Assembly (NCBI RefSeq): GCF_036026595.1
Contig: NZ_JARZFX010000007.1
Location: 62,001 to 126,000, forward strand
Direction: 5' to 3'
DNA from: Virgibacillus_P tibetensis
GTDB lineage: Bacteria > Bacillota > Bacilli > Bacillales > Amphibacillaceae
DNA: 64,000 nucleotides
Shown: piece after piece, positions 25,340 to 34,113 of the stretch
How positions within the stretch are numbered: the stretch's first letter is position 1
Layout: every line of letters begins with the position of its first letter
Notes under the pieces: generated by a model
What the model saw: the letters and a program-made list of their open reading frames with translations, nothing else
What the model was told of the DNA's origin: nothing
Database searches by the model: none
Translations under genes and position numbers: made by a program

Positions 25340-26500
25340 ATGAAAAGTAAAATAAGTGAAGAGATAGATAAAATACAAGATAAGTTATGGGATATGAGTG
25401 ATTATCTATATAACAATCCTGAGCTAGGGGATCAAGAATACGAATCTATGAAGTTATTAACTAATTATTTAGCGGAACATAAATTTACGATAGAAACAGG
25501 AATTGTAAATAGACCGACTGCTTTCAAAGCTGAATTTAAAAGTGAAATACCTGGACCAACGATTGCATATTTAGCTGAATATGATGCATTGCCAGGGGTT
25601 GGACATGGGTGTGGCCATAACATGATTGGGACAATGAGTGTTGGGGCAGCAGTTGCTCTAAGTAAAATATTAAGTGAAATAGGAGGTAGTGTTGTAGTTC
25701 TGGGCACGCCTGCAGAAGAAACCAATGGTGCAAAGGTTCCAATGAGTGATGAAGGGATTTTTGACAATATTGATGTTGCATTGATCGTTCATCCTGGTGA
25801 TCAGTCATATGAGAGTGGTGATTCACTTGCAATGGATGCCGTGCAGTTTGCATATTCGGGGAAATCTTCTCATGCAGCAGCTTCACCAGAAAAGGGAATT
25901 AATGCATTAGACAGTGTTATTCAATTATTTAATGGTGTTAATGCACTAAGAGAGCATGTTACATCAGATGTGCGGATGCATGGAATTATTTCAGAAGGTG
26001 GCGTCGCTGCAAATGTAGTTCCCGATAAAGCAGTTGCCCAATTTTATATTCGAGCAAAAGAGCGTAGATATTTAAATGAAGTTGTGGATAAAGTAACAAA
26101 CATTGCTCATGGGGCAGCACTGATGACAGGTGCAGTATTGGAAGTATCCAATTATGAATTAAGCTATGACAATATGATTACGAACCAGACACTATCGGAG
26201 ACTTTTACGAATAACCTTAGGAAAATCAGTAATCAACCAATTCATTCATCAAAATTAAGCTACGGATCTATTGATATGGGGAACGTCAGTCAGGTTATTC
26301 CAGCGATTCACCCATATATCGGGTTGAATGAACAAGGATTGATTGCTCATACAAAGGAATTCGCCGATAAAACAGTAACAAAAGAGGGGCATAAAACTAT
26401 TGCTCTTGGAGCACTGGCTTTAGCCAACACGGGGTATGATGTTATAACAGATAAATCTTTACTGGAAAAAATAAGATCCGAATTTAAAAATAAGCACTAA
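25340..26500 (+). CDS. M20-family amidohydrolase (p-aminobenzoyl-glutamate / N-acyl-amino-acid hydrolase type)
   Basis: A 386-aa dinuclear metallohydrolase of the M20D group. Metal-ligand motifs are GVGHGCGHN (C91/H93), TPAEETNGAK (Glu ~127), IVHPGD (His ~152) and a C-terminal His in GLIAHTKEF. The lid domain carries GKSSHAAASPEKGINALD. Such enzymes release amino acids from N-acyl or dipeptide-like substrates. Followed by a complete amino-acid ABC importer, it probably processes what that importer brings in, an inference from context. GGAGG ribosome site. Confidence 0.85.
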   Translation: MKSKISEEIDKIQDKLWDMSDYLYNNPELGDQEYESMKLLTNYLAEHKFTIETGIVNRPTAFKAEFKSEIPGPTIAYLAEYDALPGVGHGCGHNMIGTMSVGAAVALSKILSEIGGSVVVLGTPAEETNGAKVPMSDEGIFDNIDVALIVHPGDQSYESGDSLAMDAVQFAYSGKSSHAAASPEKGINALDSVIQLFNGVNALREHVTSDVRMHGIISEGGVAANVVPDKAVAQFYIRAKERRYLNEVVDKVTNIAHGAALMTGAVLEVSNYELSYDNMITNQTLSETFTNNLRKISNQPIHSSKLSYGSIDMGNVSQVIPAIHPYIGLNEQGLIAHTKEFADKTVTKEGHKTIALGALALANTGYDVITDKSLLEKIRSEFKNKH

Positions 26501-26562
26501 TTTTTATTCACTATAATGTATAAAAATACAAATAAAAGTATAAATATGAGGGAGCGAGATGT

Positions 26563-27342
26563 ATGAAATTTTCAATGGTTAAAGTTATTATGTTTGTTTT
26601 ATTAATCGGGTTACTTGCAGCTTGTGGAGAAAACAATGAAGCTAGCTCTGGATCTGACAAGGCTGAAGATAAGAAGGTACTGAAGATGGCCACATCAGCA
26701 GACTTTCCGCCATTTGAATCACGTGATACAAAAGGAGACTTTGAAGGTTTTGATATAGACTTAGCGAAGTTGATTGCAGAAGAGTTAGGATATGAACTTG
26801 AAATTGAGGATATGAAATTTGACGGATTAATAGGTGCCTTACAGTCCGGCCGTGTTGATATGGTAATGTCGGGAATGACTGCAACGGAAAATCGTAAGCA
26901 AAATGTGGACTTCTCCAACGAATATCATCATTCCGGTGAAATGTTTTTAACGAAAGCTGATTCAGATATTGATGATCTAGAAAGCCTGAAGGGAAAAATC
27001 ATCGGTGTGCAGCTTGGGACTATCCAGGAAGAAGGCGCTGAAGCACTGAGAGAAGAATATGGTTTTGAAATTAAGAAGGTTGACGATTCTGGACTTTTAA
27101 TACAGGAACTAAACTCAAATAGAATTGATGTAGCTTATATGGACAAGACCGTTGCCGTTGGCTATATAGAGGAACAAGGTGTTACTGGATTTGATGATCC
27201 TACAACTAGTTCACCAGGTATGGGAATTGCATTTCCAAAAGATGCGGGCTTAGTTGACGATATAAATGATATTTTAAATGAATTGGAAGAAAACGGAGAA
27301 ATGCAAAAGTTAAAAGATAAATGGTTATCAGACGATAAATAA
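26563..27342 (+). CDS. Amino-acid ABC transporter substrate-binding lipoprotein
   Basis: A 259-aa family-3 extracellular solute-binding protein. The lipobox is LLAAC (C21), followed by a Ser/Asp linker. The binding fold shows TSADFPPFESRDTKGDFEGFDIDLAKLIAEELG, SGRVDMVMSGMTATENRKQNVDFSNEY and the hinge IIGVQLGTIQEEG. Similar to arginine/lysine/cystine binders (ArtP, TcyA), but the ligand cannot be read from sequence; it may be an N-acyl or modified amino acid given the adjacent M20 hydrolase. Confidence 0.87.
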   Translation: MKFSMVKVIMFVLLIGLLAACGENNEASSGSDKAEDKKVLKMATSADFPPFESRDTKGDFEGFDIDLAKLIAEELGYELEIEDMKFDGLIGALQSGRVDMVMSGMTATENRKQNVDFSNEYHHSGEMFLTKADSDIDDLESLKGKIIGVQLGTIQEEGAEALREEYGFEIKKVDDSGLLIQELNSNRIDVAYMDKTVAVGYIEEQGVTGFDDPTTSSPGMGIAFPKDAGLVDDINDILNELEENGEMQKLKDKWLSDDK

Positions 27343-27372
27343 CAGCTATAGAGAGGAACGAGGTGTTAAGGC

Positions 27373-28032
27373 ATGAACTTGGACTTTGCCCAAATCGTGC
27401 CTTATATTCCTTTTATTTTAGAGGGGATATGGGCCACATTAAAATTTGTAAGTGTGTCAATTGTGTTTGGATTTATACTAGGAATACTACTGGCATTATG
27501 TAAGATTACTAAGAAACCTTTATTGAAATGGGTAGCTGATGCATATACATCGATTTTTCGGGGAACTCCGTTAATTCTGCAATTAATGATTATTTATTTT
27601 GCCGTACCGCAGTTAACAGAGTATGATATATCCGCCTTTTTATCTGCAGTACTGGCATTTGGATTAAATTCTGCGGCATATGTATCAGAAATAATCCGTG
27701 GTGGAATATTGGCGGTTGATAAAGGACAGACAGAAGCTGCAGAGGCACTAGGTGTTCCTTACAAACCAATGATGCAGAACATCATTTTACCACAAGCGTT
27801 TAAAAATATTCTGCCAGCATTAATGAATGAATTTATTACCCTGACAAAGGAATCTGCACTTGTATCCACTATTGGTTATTTGGATATTATGCGGCGGGCT
27901 CAAATAGCCGGCGCAGGGCTTTTCCGTAATTTTGAGGCATTACTATTTGCTGGTTTAATTTATTGGGTAATAGTTTATGTACTGACGCAGATCGGTAAAG
28001 TTATCGAACGGAGGCTCAGACAAAGTGATTAA
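27373..28032 (+). CDS. Amino-acid ABC transporter permease
   Basis: A 219-aa HisM/ArtQ-type membrane subunit with about five helices and the EAA loop GQTEAAEALGVPYKPMMQNIILPQAFKNILP. As the only permease in the cluster it should act as a homodimer. GAGGTG ribosome site; it overlaps the ATPase gene by 8 nt. Confidence 0.9.
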   Translation: MNLDFAQIVPYIPFILEGIWATLKFVSVSIVFGFILGILLALCKITKKPLLKWVADAYTSIFRGTPLILQLMIIYFAVPQLTEYDISAFLSAVLAFGLNSAAYVSEIIRGGILAVDKGQTEAAEALGVPYKPMMQNIILPQAFKNILPALMNEFITLTKESALVSTIGYLDIMRRAQIAGAGLFRNFEALLFAGLIYWVIVYVLTQIGKVIERRLRQSD

Positions 28033-28747
28033 AGCAGAAAATATAACAAAAGTATTTGGCAAAAACACGGTATTGAAAAATATTACGACAACAATAAAAC
28101 AGGGAGAAGTAGTAGCTGTTATTGGGCCGTCCGGGTCTGGTAAATCAACCTTTTTAAGGTGTCTGAACTTATTGGAACAGCCCACTTCTGGAGAAATTAA
28201 AATAGATGAAAAAGTAATAACAGATCCAAATGTGGATAAGTTAGCAGTTAGAAGAAATATTGGGATGGTTTTTCAGCATTTTCATTTATTTCCTCATATG
28301 AAAGTGTTGGAAAATGTAGCTTATGCACCACAAAAAGTAAAAGGAACAAAAAAAGAGGATGCAGAGGATATAGCGAAGCAGCTGCTTGCAAAAGTTGGTT
28401 TAACCGATAAAGAGGAAGCTTATCCAAATAGATTATCCGGAGGACAAAAGCAACGTGTTGCTATAGCAAGAGCCTTGGCAATGGAACCAGATATCATGTT
28501 ATTTGATGAACCCACTTCTGCACTGGATCCCGAAATGGTTAAAGAAGTGCTGGACGTTATGAAGGATTTGGCGAACACAGGGATGACCATGGTCGTTGTT
28601 ACACATGAAATGAACTTTGCTAAAGAAGTTGCTGACCGAGTTATGTTTTTAGATGACGGGAATTTAATGGAAGAAGGCGAGCCAGCAACTTTCTTTAATC
28701 ACCCCAAAACTGCACGTGCAAAGGATTTTCTGGCTAAAGTACTTTAA
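28025..28747 (+). CDS. Amino-acid ABC transporter ATP-binding protein
   Basis: A 240-aa ATPase with Walker A GPSGSGKST, Q-loop GMVFQHFHLFPHM, signature LSGGQKQR, Walker B IMLFDEPTSALDPE and H-switch VTHEMNF. It starts with GTG at 28025, overlapping the permease. It completes the importer begun at 26563. Confidence 0.92.
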   Translation: MIKAENITKVFGKNTVLKNITTTIKQGEVVAVIGPSGSGKSTFLRCLNLLEQPTSGEIKIDEKVITDPNVDKLAVRRNIGMVFQHFHLFPHMKVLENVAYAPQKVKGTKKEDAEDIAKQLLAKVGLTDKEEAYPNRLSGGQKQRVAIARALAMEPDIMLFDEPTSALDPEMVKEVLDVMKDLANTGMTMVVVTHEMNFAKEVADRVMFLDDGNLMEEGEPATFFNHPKTARAKDFLAKVL

Positions 28748-28900
28748 TGAAGGTTGTTTACTGAAAGATTGGGACTATACCTGTACCTGCCCATTACTCG
28801 GTACAAAAGCAGGGCAGTATATTTCAGTGAAGCATTTTGCGCTTACTCCGCCCACCTAGTTGTTAATATAAACTGTGGTGTAGACCTTTCCAGTAGAACT

Positions 28901-28945
28901 AAAAACACGCAATGAATTTATTCACTAAATTCATTGCGTGTTTTT
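28901..28945. terminator. Bidirectional terminator between the ABC importer and glutathione peroxidase genes
   Basis: A perfect 20-bp stem (28901-28920 with 28926-28945), 5-nt loop, A5 and T5 ends. Confidence 0.93.
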
Positions 28946-28946
28946 A

Positions 28947-29426
28947 TTAGGCGTTCAGCACTTTTTCGATATCATTCTCAATACTTTCCGGTTTTGTTTG
29001 TGGAGCATACCGGTCAATTACATTACCATTTTTGTCGATCAGAAACTTCGTGAAGTTCCATTTTATCTGCTTCGTCAGCATCCCCTTCGCCTCTTCAGTT
29101 AAATAGACAAAAAGCGGGTGAGCGTTTTCGCCTTTTACGTCAACTTTACTGAACATTTGGAAGGACACACCATAGTTCTTCTGACAAAAGTGAGAGATTT
29201 CGGAATCTGAACCAGGATCTTGATTATTAAACTGGTTACATGGAAAGCCAAGTACTTCAAAGCCTTGATCTTTGTACGTTTCAAACAGCTCTTGGAGTCC
29301 TTTGAATTGTGGAGTAAATCCACATTCACTTGCCGTATTTACGATAAGAAGTACTTTGCCTTGATAATCAGATAGGGGTTTATCTTCCCCAAGCATTGTT
29401 TTAGCAGAAAAATCATAGACACTCAT
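28947..29426 (-). CDS. Glutathione peroxidase-family thiol peroxidase
   Basis: A 159-aa thioredoxin-fold peroxidase (BsaA/GPx type). The peroxidatic Cys is C35 (NTASECGFTPQ), with FPCNQFNNQDPG (C63) and WNFTKFLIDKNG providing the Gln/Trp/Asn tetrad. C81 (HFCQKN) is the probable resolving Cys, so it is likely thioredoxin-dependent rather than glutathione-dependent. ATG at 29426 has GGAGG upstream; the longer open frame to 29591 is not coding. Confidence 0.92.
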   Translation of the reverse strand: MSVYDFSAKTMLGEDKPLSDYQGKVLLIVNTASECGFTPQFKGLQELFETYKDQGFEVLGFPCNQFNNQDPGSDSEISHFCQKNYGVSFQMFSKVDVKGENAHPLFVYLTEEAKGMLTKQIKWNFTKFLIDKNGNVIDRYAPQTKPESIENDIEKVLNA

Positions 29427-29558
29427 GTGTATGGACCTCCTTTCCCAAAGGATAGCAATGGAGTGATAACCTGTCAAAATAATGGATTTAAAATTGTGCG
29501 CTATTCCGTTCACGAAGTCCGCATTCTCCTTTCCTCTTTCAAATGTGCTGCCTACTAA

Positions 29559-29587
29559 AAAAAAGACGACCCTATGGCCGTCTTTTT
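29559..29587 (-). terminator. Terminator of trhO
   Basis: An AAAAGACGGCC / GTCGTCTTTT stem-loop with a T-run, starting right after the trhO stop codon. Confidence 0.85.
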
Positions 29588-30559
29588 TCACGCTTCCTGT
29601 ATCATGCTTTCACCAAGTAACTCAAGTCTGTGATTGATTTCTTTTTCTGTTAGATCATGTTCTTTCACATACATGTTTCGTGGGCTGACCCTGCATTCAT
29701 GTGTGCAGCCACGCATATATTTATGCTCATTTTCTTCTGAGCAGAGAATTTGTTTATTACATACAGGATTCGCGCAGTTTACATAGCGTTCACAAGGTTT
29801 TCCATCGAAATAGTCTACGCCGACTACAACATGTTCTTTTCGATTGATGGGAATTGCAATTCGCTCATCAAATACATAGCATTGCCCATCCCATAATTCA
29901 CCTTGAACTTCCGGATCCTTACCATACGTAACAATACCACCATGGAGCTGACCTACATCCTCGAAGCCTTCTTCGACTAACCAACCGGAGAATTTTTCGC
30001 ATCGGATACCACCAGTACAGTAGGTTAAGACTTTTTTACCTTTGATTTGGTCCTTATTTTTCCGGATCCAATCAGGTAATTCGCGAAATGCCTCAATGTC
30101 TGGGCGAATTGCACCCCGGAAATGACCTAGATCATATTCATAGTCGTTCCGTGCATCAATAACAACGGTATCCTCCTCCTGCATTGCTTCAAAGAATTGC
30201 TTTGGGGATAAATGCTTACCTGTTGTTTGTAATGGGTTAATATCATCTTCTAAGCGAAGTGTTACTAACTCACTGCGTGGACGCACATGCATTTTCTTAA
30301 ACGCATGTCCTTCATGCTCATCTATTTTAAATACCATATCAGCAAAACGCGGATCATTGTTCATTGCTGTCATGTACTTTTCAGTTTGTTCAACAGTTCC
30401 AGAAACGGTACCGTTGATTCCCTCGTGAGCAATAAGGATTCTTCCTTTTAACTCTAAGTCCTTACAAAATTGAAGATGCTCTTTAGCATAGCCTTCGGGA
30501 TCTTCAATGTGAACATAGTTATAGTACAATAAAACCTGATAACTTTTACTGCTTTCCAT
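29588..30559 (-). CDS. trhO: tRNA uridine(34) hydroxylase (rhodanese family, TrhO)
   Basis: A 323-aa protein. It has an N-terminal acylphosphatase-like/UPF0176 domain (1-95), a rhodanese domain (~115-215) with the active-site Cys C181 in TYCTGGIRCEKF, and a C-terminal Cys-rich part (CERYVNCANPVCNKQILCSEENEHKYMRGC) that probably binds zinc. TrhO enzymes hydroxylate U34 in tRNA to ho5U with oxygen. ATG at 30559 has AGGTGG 8 nt before it; an upstream GTG is part of that site. Confidence 0.92.
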   Translation of the reverse strand: MESSKSYQVLLYYNYVHIEDPEGYAKEHLQFCKDLELKGRILIAHEGINGTVSGTVEQTEKYMTAMNNDPRFADMVFKIDEHEGHAFKKMHVRPRSELVTLRLEDDINPLQTTGKHLSPKQFFEAMQEEDTVVIDARNDYEYDLGHFRGAIRPDIEAFRELPDWIRKNKDQIKGKKVLTYCTGGIRCEKFSGWLVEEGFEDVGQLHGGIVTYGKDPEVQGELWDGQCYVFDERIAIPINRKEHVVVGVDYFDGKPCERYVNCANPVCNKQILCSEENEHKYMRGCTHECRVSPRNMYVKEHDLTEKEINHRLELLGESMIQEA

Positions 30560-30584
30560 ATCTATTACCACCTATCATTCATAT

Positions 30585-30649
30585 TTGCAAGATATAAATG
30601 TTTGGTAGTCGGTATTTTTTTATAATCTTGCAAGATAATATTTTATCAA
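30585..30649 (-). promoter_or_regulatory. Candidate regulated promoter of trhO with repeated TTGCAAGATA sites
   Basis: On the minus strand TTGATA (30649-30644) and TTATAA (30625-30620) are 18 nt apart. Most of a near-palindrome (30621-30640, core ATCTTGCAAGAT) fills this spacer. TTGCAAGATA recurs at 30585-30594, 43 bp away (about four helical turns). The layout suggests a repressor site. Confidence 0.45.
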
Positions 30650-30671
30650 GTATTAGTCTGAATTTCAACAT

Positions 30672-30708
30672 AAAAATGCTAACCCCGTACAAATAGGGTT
30701 AGCATTAG
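30672..30708 (-). terminator. Terminator of the spore coat operon
   Basis: AATGCTAACCC (30675-30685) pairs with GGGTTAGCATT (30696-30706), then TTTTTA on the minus strand. Confidence 0.85.
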
Positions 30709-30800
30709 TTATCTTTATTAGTGTCATTCACCCAAAGAAAGCATAAGATGTTCTTGAGGCAGTTAGATGTTTCTTCCTTGATAATTTAGCGGTTGCAAGG

Positions 30801-31199
30801 TTAAAAAAGGTCTAATTGCCCAACCAAGGCTATAAGAACTTGAAGTAGAACTTGAATGGAAACTGCAACATCAGTATCGGTTGTAGTTACTGTTACTCCC
30901 TCAGAACCTTCAACTACAATTAACTGTTTATTGGACTGATCCACTTTTGAATAACTCATAAGCTCTTCAGTAATTTTAGATGCTCGTGCATCATCTTCAA
31001 TGGAGATATTGATTACGATAGCAATAGCTACCTGGAGAGCAGCCTGCAATGAAACAGCTACTTGTGTGTCCGTGGTATCAACCGTAACGTCTTTGGAATC
31101 AATAACGAAGATTGCTTCCTTCGAAGATTGCTCCAGCTTTGAAATCTGATTAGCAAACTGGCTTACTTTATTTGAATATTTTGTTGTGTTATTACTCAT
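30801..31199 (-). CDS. CotX-type spore coat protein
   Basis: A 132-aa protein made of two copies of the spore-coat X/V domain: KDVTVDTTDTQVAVSLQAALQVAIAIVINISI (about 36-67) and EGVTVTTTDTDVAVSIQVLLQVLIALV (about 99-125). CotX/CotV proteins form part of the insoluble outer coat/crust of Bacillus spores. No start ambiguity: ATG at 31199 with GGAGGG. It is the downstream gene of a two-gene unit. Confidence 0.88.
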   Translation of the reverse strand: MSNNTTKYSNKVSQFANQISKLEQSSKEAIFVIDSKDVTVDTTDTQVAVSLQAALQVAIAIVINISIEDDARASKITEELMSYSKVDQSNKQLIVVEGSEGVTVTTTDTDVAVSIQVLLQVLIALVGQLDLF

Positions 31200-31217
31200 A
31201 AATATCCCTCCTTAAAT

Positions 31218-31502
31218 TTACTTTTTATTTCTTTGGATTTTGTCAAATCTTCTCCGCAGAGATTCTGGTGTAGGAGCTATTATTTTTCCATTCTTATTAC
31301 GTGTATCATTTAAAAAAGCTTCTGCTTGTGTTTGGAGATTTCTGACTGAATCAGCAAGCTCCGTTTTTTCGGTATTAGAAAGTTTTCTAAGTTTATTACT
31401 CTCCTTAGAAATATTGTATTTGTTTAATAAGTCAGATACATGCATGTTAATCAAACTCTTTGATATTTCGTTTAAGTTGCCGTTCAAGTTCTCTTTTGTC
31501 AT
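31218..31502 (-). CDS. Small hypothetical protein of the spore-coat unit
   Basis: A 94-aa, charged, helical, Lys/Asn/Leu-rich protein (MHVSDLLNKYNISKESNKLRKLSNTEKTELADSVRNLQTQAEAFL) with a basic C-terminus (RRRFDKIQRNKK). There are no cysteines and no membrane helix. I do not recognise a named family. Its position 18 nt before the CotX-like gene suggests a coat protein resembling CotW in size and setting, which is inference. ATG at 31502 is preferred because AAAGGAG lies 8 nt upstream; an ATG two codons earlier is too close. Confidence 0.72.
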   Translation of the reverse strand: MTKENLNGNLNEISKSLINMHVSDLLNKYNISKESNKLRKLSNTEKTELADSVRNLQTQAEAFLNDTRNKNGKIIAPTPESLRRRFDKIQRNKK

Positions 31503-31835
31503 AGTCATCTCTCCTTTCTGAGGTCATAGGATACTATATAGAATTAGTCTATATCGGGCAGGGCGTTTACCGTGGTTATAAAGAAAATGGGTATTTGTGC
31601 AATAGAACACTATTTTAATGAGAAAATACTGTAGGCGTACAGTCGGATTTTTTACTGCATAATTTTTATAAAAAACCTGTAAATTACTTGCATTTTTTTT
31701 TGGATAAGGTTAAAGTTATAAGAGCAAAAGAAAATTGAAATTTGAATAATACCTTTACGATCTCTTATCAAAGTGGTGTAAAAGTATTTAAGATTCAATT
31801 GCTTTGCACGATATTTGTATAAGGAGGTCATTTAA
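31503..31835. other. Divergent promoter region between the coat operon and the cold-shock gene
   Basis: 333 nt without a gene. On the minus strand TATAGACTA (near 31550) loosely resembles a sigma-K -10 for the coat genes. The right half is the probable long untranslated leader of the cold-shock gene, which in this family controls mRNA stability at low temperature. Neither is well enough defined to place exact boxes. Confidence 0.4.
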
Positions 31836-32033
31836 ATGACTGGTAAAGTAAAATGGTTTAACGCAGAAAAAGGCTTCGGTTTCATCGAACGTGAAGATGG
31901 GGACGATGTATTCGTACATTTCTCAGCTATTCAATCAGAAGGTTTCAAAACTCTTGAAGAAGGTCAAGAAGTTGAGTTTGAAATCGTTGAAGGTAACCGT
32001 GGACCACAAGCAGCTAATGTAACTCGTCTATAA
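31836..32033 (+). CDS. Cold-shock protein, CspA/CspB family
   Basis: A 65-aa single OB-fold RNA chaperone with RNP-1 KGFGFIE and RNP-2 VFVHF, starting MTGKVKWFNAEK. It binds single-stranded nucleic acid and melts mRNA structure in the cold. AAGGAGG ribosome site. Confidence 0.96.
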   Translation: MTGKVKWFNAEKGFGFIEREDGDDVFVHFSAIQSEGFKTLEEGQEVEFEIVEGNRGPQAANVTRL

Positions 32034-32040
32034 TAGAGAA

Positions 32041-32078
32041 TATAAAAGGTTTATCTCATGTTGAGATAAACCTTTTTT
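32041..32078 (+). terminator. Terminator of the cold-shock gene
   Basis: AAAGGTTTATCTCA / TGAGATAAACCTTT stem with a T-run. Confidence 0.92.
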
Positions 32079-32151
32079 TGGTTATGAAGGATTAACTTAA
32101 ACCTATGTCGAAATCTTAGGTTAGCTATGTATTAGAAGTGGAGGCAGCGCA

Positions 32152-32838
32152 ATGAAATCATTTAATTGGAAGAAAGAATCAGAATCCCAGTGGGACAGCA
32201 GGGCGGCCTTTTGGAATGAACGAAGTAAAAGCATGTGGGATAGTGGTAGTAGGAAGGACATTGTACCTTTTATTGAAAAGAATCTTAAAAAAGGCAGCGG
32301 AATTCTCGATGTAGGGTGTGGGGATGGGTATGGTTCCCTCAGGCTGCATTTGGCAGGTTACAGTGTTACAGGTGTGGATCTTTCCAGTGAAATGATTACC
32401 CGTGCCCAGCAGCAATTAGCAGAAGAGGAAATTACGTTTTCACAAAGTGATATAGGTTCCTTGCCATTTGAAGATAACAGTTTTGATGGAATTATGGCCA
32501 TTAACGTACTTGAATGGACGGAAGTGCCTTACGAAGCCATAAACGAAGTGAAACGAGTCTTAAGAAAAGACGGTTTTCTGTTTGTGGGGTTGCTTGGTCC
32601 TACGGCAGGTCCAAGAACTACTAGTTACCCACGCGTATATGGAGAAAAGTCGATTGCAAATACCATGATGCCATGGGAATTTCAAAAACTTGCTTCTGAA
32701 AACGGGCTGGATTATGTTGATGGATTTGGTGTATATAAAGAAGGTGTTAAAGAGCATCATTATAAAGACTTGCCAATGGAGTTAAGGCAGGCATTAACGT
32801 TTATGTGGGTTTTTATGCTGCGAAAAGTAGGTGAATAA
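32152..32838 (+). CDS. Class-I SAM-dependent methyltransferase
   Basis: A 228-aa Rossmann-fold methyltransferase. It has motif I ILDVGCGDGYGSLRL, motif II GVDLSSEMI, motif III FSQSDIGSLPFEDNSFDGIMAINVLEW and post-motif RVLRKDGFLFVGL. The N-terminal WDSRAAFWNERSKSMWDSGSRKDI and C-terminal features are like YxiS/YodH-type small-molecule methylases; the substrate is unknown. GTGGAGG-like ribosome site. Confidence 0.87.
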   Translation: MKSFNWKKESESQWDSRAAFWNERSKSMWDSGSRKDIVPFIEKNLKKGSGILDVGCGDGYGSLRLHLAGYSVTGVDLSSEMITRAQQQLAEEEITFSQSDIGSLPFEDNSFDGIMAINVLEWTEVPYEAINEVKRVLRKDGFLFVGLLGPTAGPRTTSYPRVYGEKSIANTMMPWEFQKLASENGLDYVDGFGVYKEGVKEHHYKDLPMELRQALTFMWVFMLRKVGE

Positions 32839-32839
32839 T

Positions 32840-33142
32840 ATGGATAAAAGTGAAATGGAAAGACAGATAATAGAAAACTACCAAAAAGATGAAAAGATGA
32901 TGATTTTAATCTATGCGCAGTGGTGCATTAATAATGATATTGATCCAGGGACGTTGTACAAAAATGCTTACCCGAATCAAATAAATAATAATGCGCTAAC
33001 AGAAGCCCTGGAATTAACTGTGCCAGCAAAAGATTCCGATGAGATATCCGATTTGGCAGTGCTGAATGTGCTGCAATTATTCGGAAATGATGATTTGGCT
33101 TTCCTTGTACAAGGAGAAATAGAAAAAAGAAAAAATAAATAG
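32840..33142 (+). CDS. Conserved hypothetical protein
   Basis: A 100-aa acidic, all-alpha cytoplasmic protein (IENYQKDEKMMILIYAQWCINNDIDPGTLYKNAYPNQ ... LNVLQLFGNDDLAFLVQGEI). I cannot name the family. ATG at 32840 lies 1 nt after the methyltransferase stop, with AGGTG inside the end of that gene, so the two are translationally linked. Confidence 0.75.
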   Translation: MDKSEMERQIIENYQKDEKMMILIYAQWCINNDIDPGTLYKNAYPNQINNNALTEALELTVPAKDSDEISDLAVLNVLQLFGNDDLAFLVQGEIEKRKNK

Positions 33143-33176
33143 ATGCTGAACATTAGTAACCAGAGCATGAGGCTAA

Positions 33177-33213
33177 GTGAATCGAGCGAATAACAATTCT
33201 GCGCTCGATTCAT
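33177..33213. terminator. Hairpin between convergent genes
   Basis: A 13-bp stem (33176-33188 with 33202-33214, one G/T pair). No strong T-run, but it is the only stem in this convergent gap. Confidence 0.55.
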
Positions 33214-33237
33214 TAACTCATATTACCAAGTCCTTAC

Positions 33238-34113
33238 TTAGCTTGAAAAAAGTTTAATTAGCGCCTGTGTGCCGCTGTCATTTTCACCGTTTTCTGCAAG
33301 TTCCTTATATAGTTCTAATGAAAGTGAAAGACCGGGTGTTGTTAGTTCCATTTCTTCTGCGGATTCAAGTGCGATCGTCATATCTTTAATGAAATGTTTC
33401 ACATAAAAACCCGGCGCATAATCGCCTTGAATCATCCGTGGCCCAAGATTGGATAATGACCAGCTTCCGGCAGCACCTGTTGTAATACTTTTTAATACAC
33501 GTTCAGGGTCTAGACCGGCTTTTTTTGCATAAAGAATGGCTTCACAAACGCCGATCATATTCGAGGCTATTGTAATCTGATTGGCTAACTTTGTATGCTG
33601 ACCAGCACCTGCATTACCTTGTAAAAGTATATTGTGGCCAACAACTTCAAATATAGGCAAGATGGTATCAAAGGTTTGCTGATCACCACCCGCCATTATG
33701 GCTAGAGTGCCATTTCGAGCGCCGACATCTCCACCTGAAACAGGTGCATCAAGCGCATAAATACCCTTATGATGTGCTTGGTTAAAGATGTCTATTGCTA
33801 AGGATGGACTGGAAGTTGTCATGTCAATTACATAGGTACCGGGTTTAGCATTCTCCAGAATGCCGTTTTCTCCAAAGTATACCGCCTCGACATCAGATGG
33901 ATAACCTACCATCGTAATTATCACTTCAGCTGATTGGGATAATTCGGCAACAGAATTCCTCCAGGTTGCGCCATTATTTATTAGTTCCTCAGCTTTTTGC
34001 TTCGTCCTTGTATGAATGCTTATGGAATAGCCAGCATGGATTAAATTTAATATCATGCTTTTTCCCATAACGCCAGTTCCTATGAAACCGATTTTAGTTT
34101 TGTTTGTTACCAT
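33238..34113 (-). CDS. NAD(P)-binding beta-hydroxyacid dehydrogenase (3-hydroxyisobutyrate dehydrogenase family)
   Basis: A 291-aa enzyme with the Rossmann GFIGTGVMGKSM at the N-terminus, the substrate-binding signature DAPVSGGDVGARNGTL and the catalytic Lys in GAGQHTKLANQ. The C-terminal helical domain ends with KHFIKDMTIALE. It is close in pattern to YkwC of B. subtilis. The substrate could be 3-hydroxyisobutyrate, tartronate semialdehyde or another beta-hydroxyacid. Confidence 0.9.
   Translation of the reverse strand: MVTNKTKIGFIGTGVMGKSMILNLIHAGYSISIHTRTKQKAEELINNGATWRNSVAELSQSAEVIITMVGYPSDVEAVYFGENGILENAKPGTYVIDMTTSSPSLAIDIFNQAHHKGIYALDAPVSGGDVGARNGTLAIMAGGDQQTFDTILPIFEVVGHNILLQGNAGAGQHTKLANQITIASNMIGVCEAILYAKKAGLDPERVLKSITTGAAGSWSLSNLGPRMIQGDYAPGFYVKHFIKDMTIALESAEEMELTTPGLSLSLELYKELAENGENDSGTQALIKLFSS

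Noticed and set aside
31540..31570. Sigma-K promoter for the spore coat genes
   Set aside because: The TATAGACTA match is weak and the -35 spacing is not clear, so no exact site is claimed.
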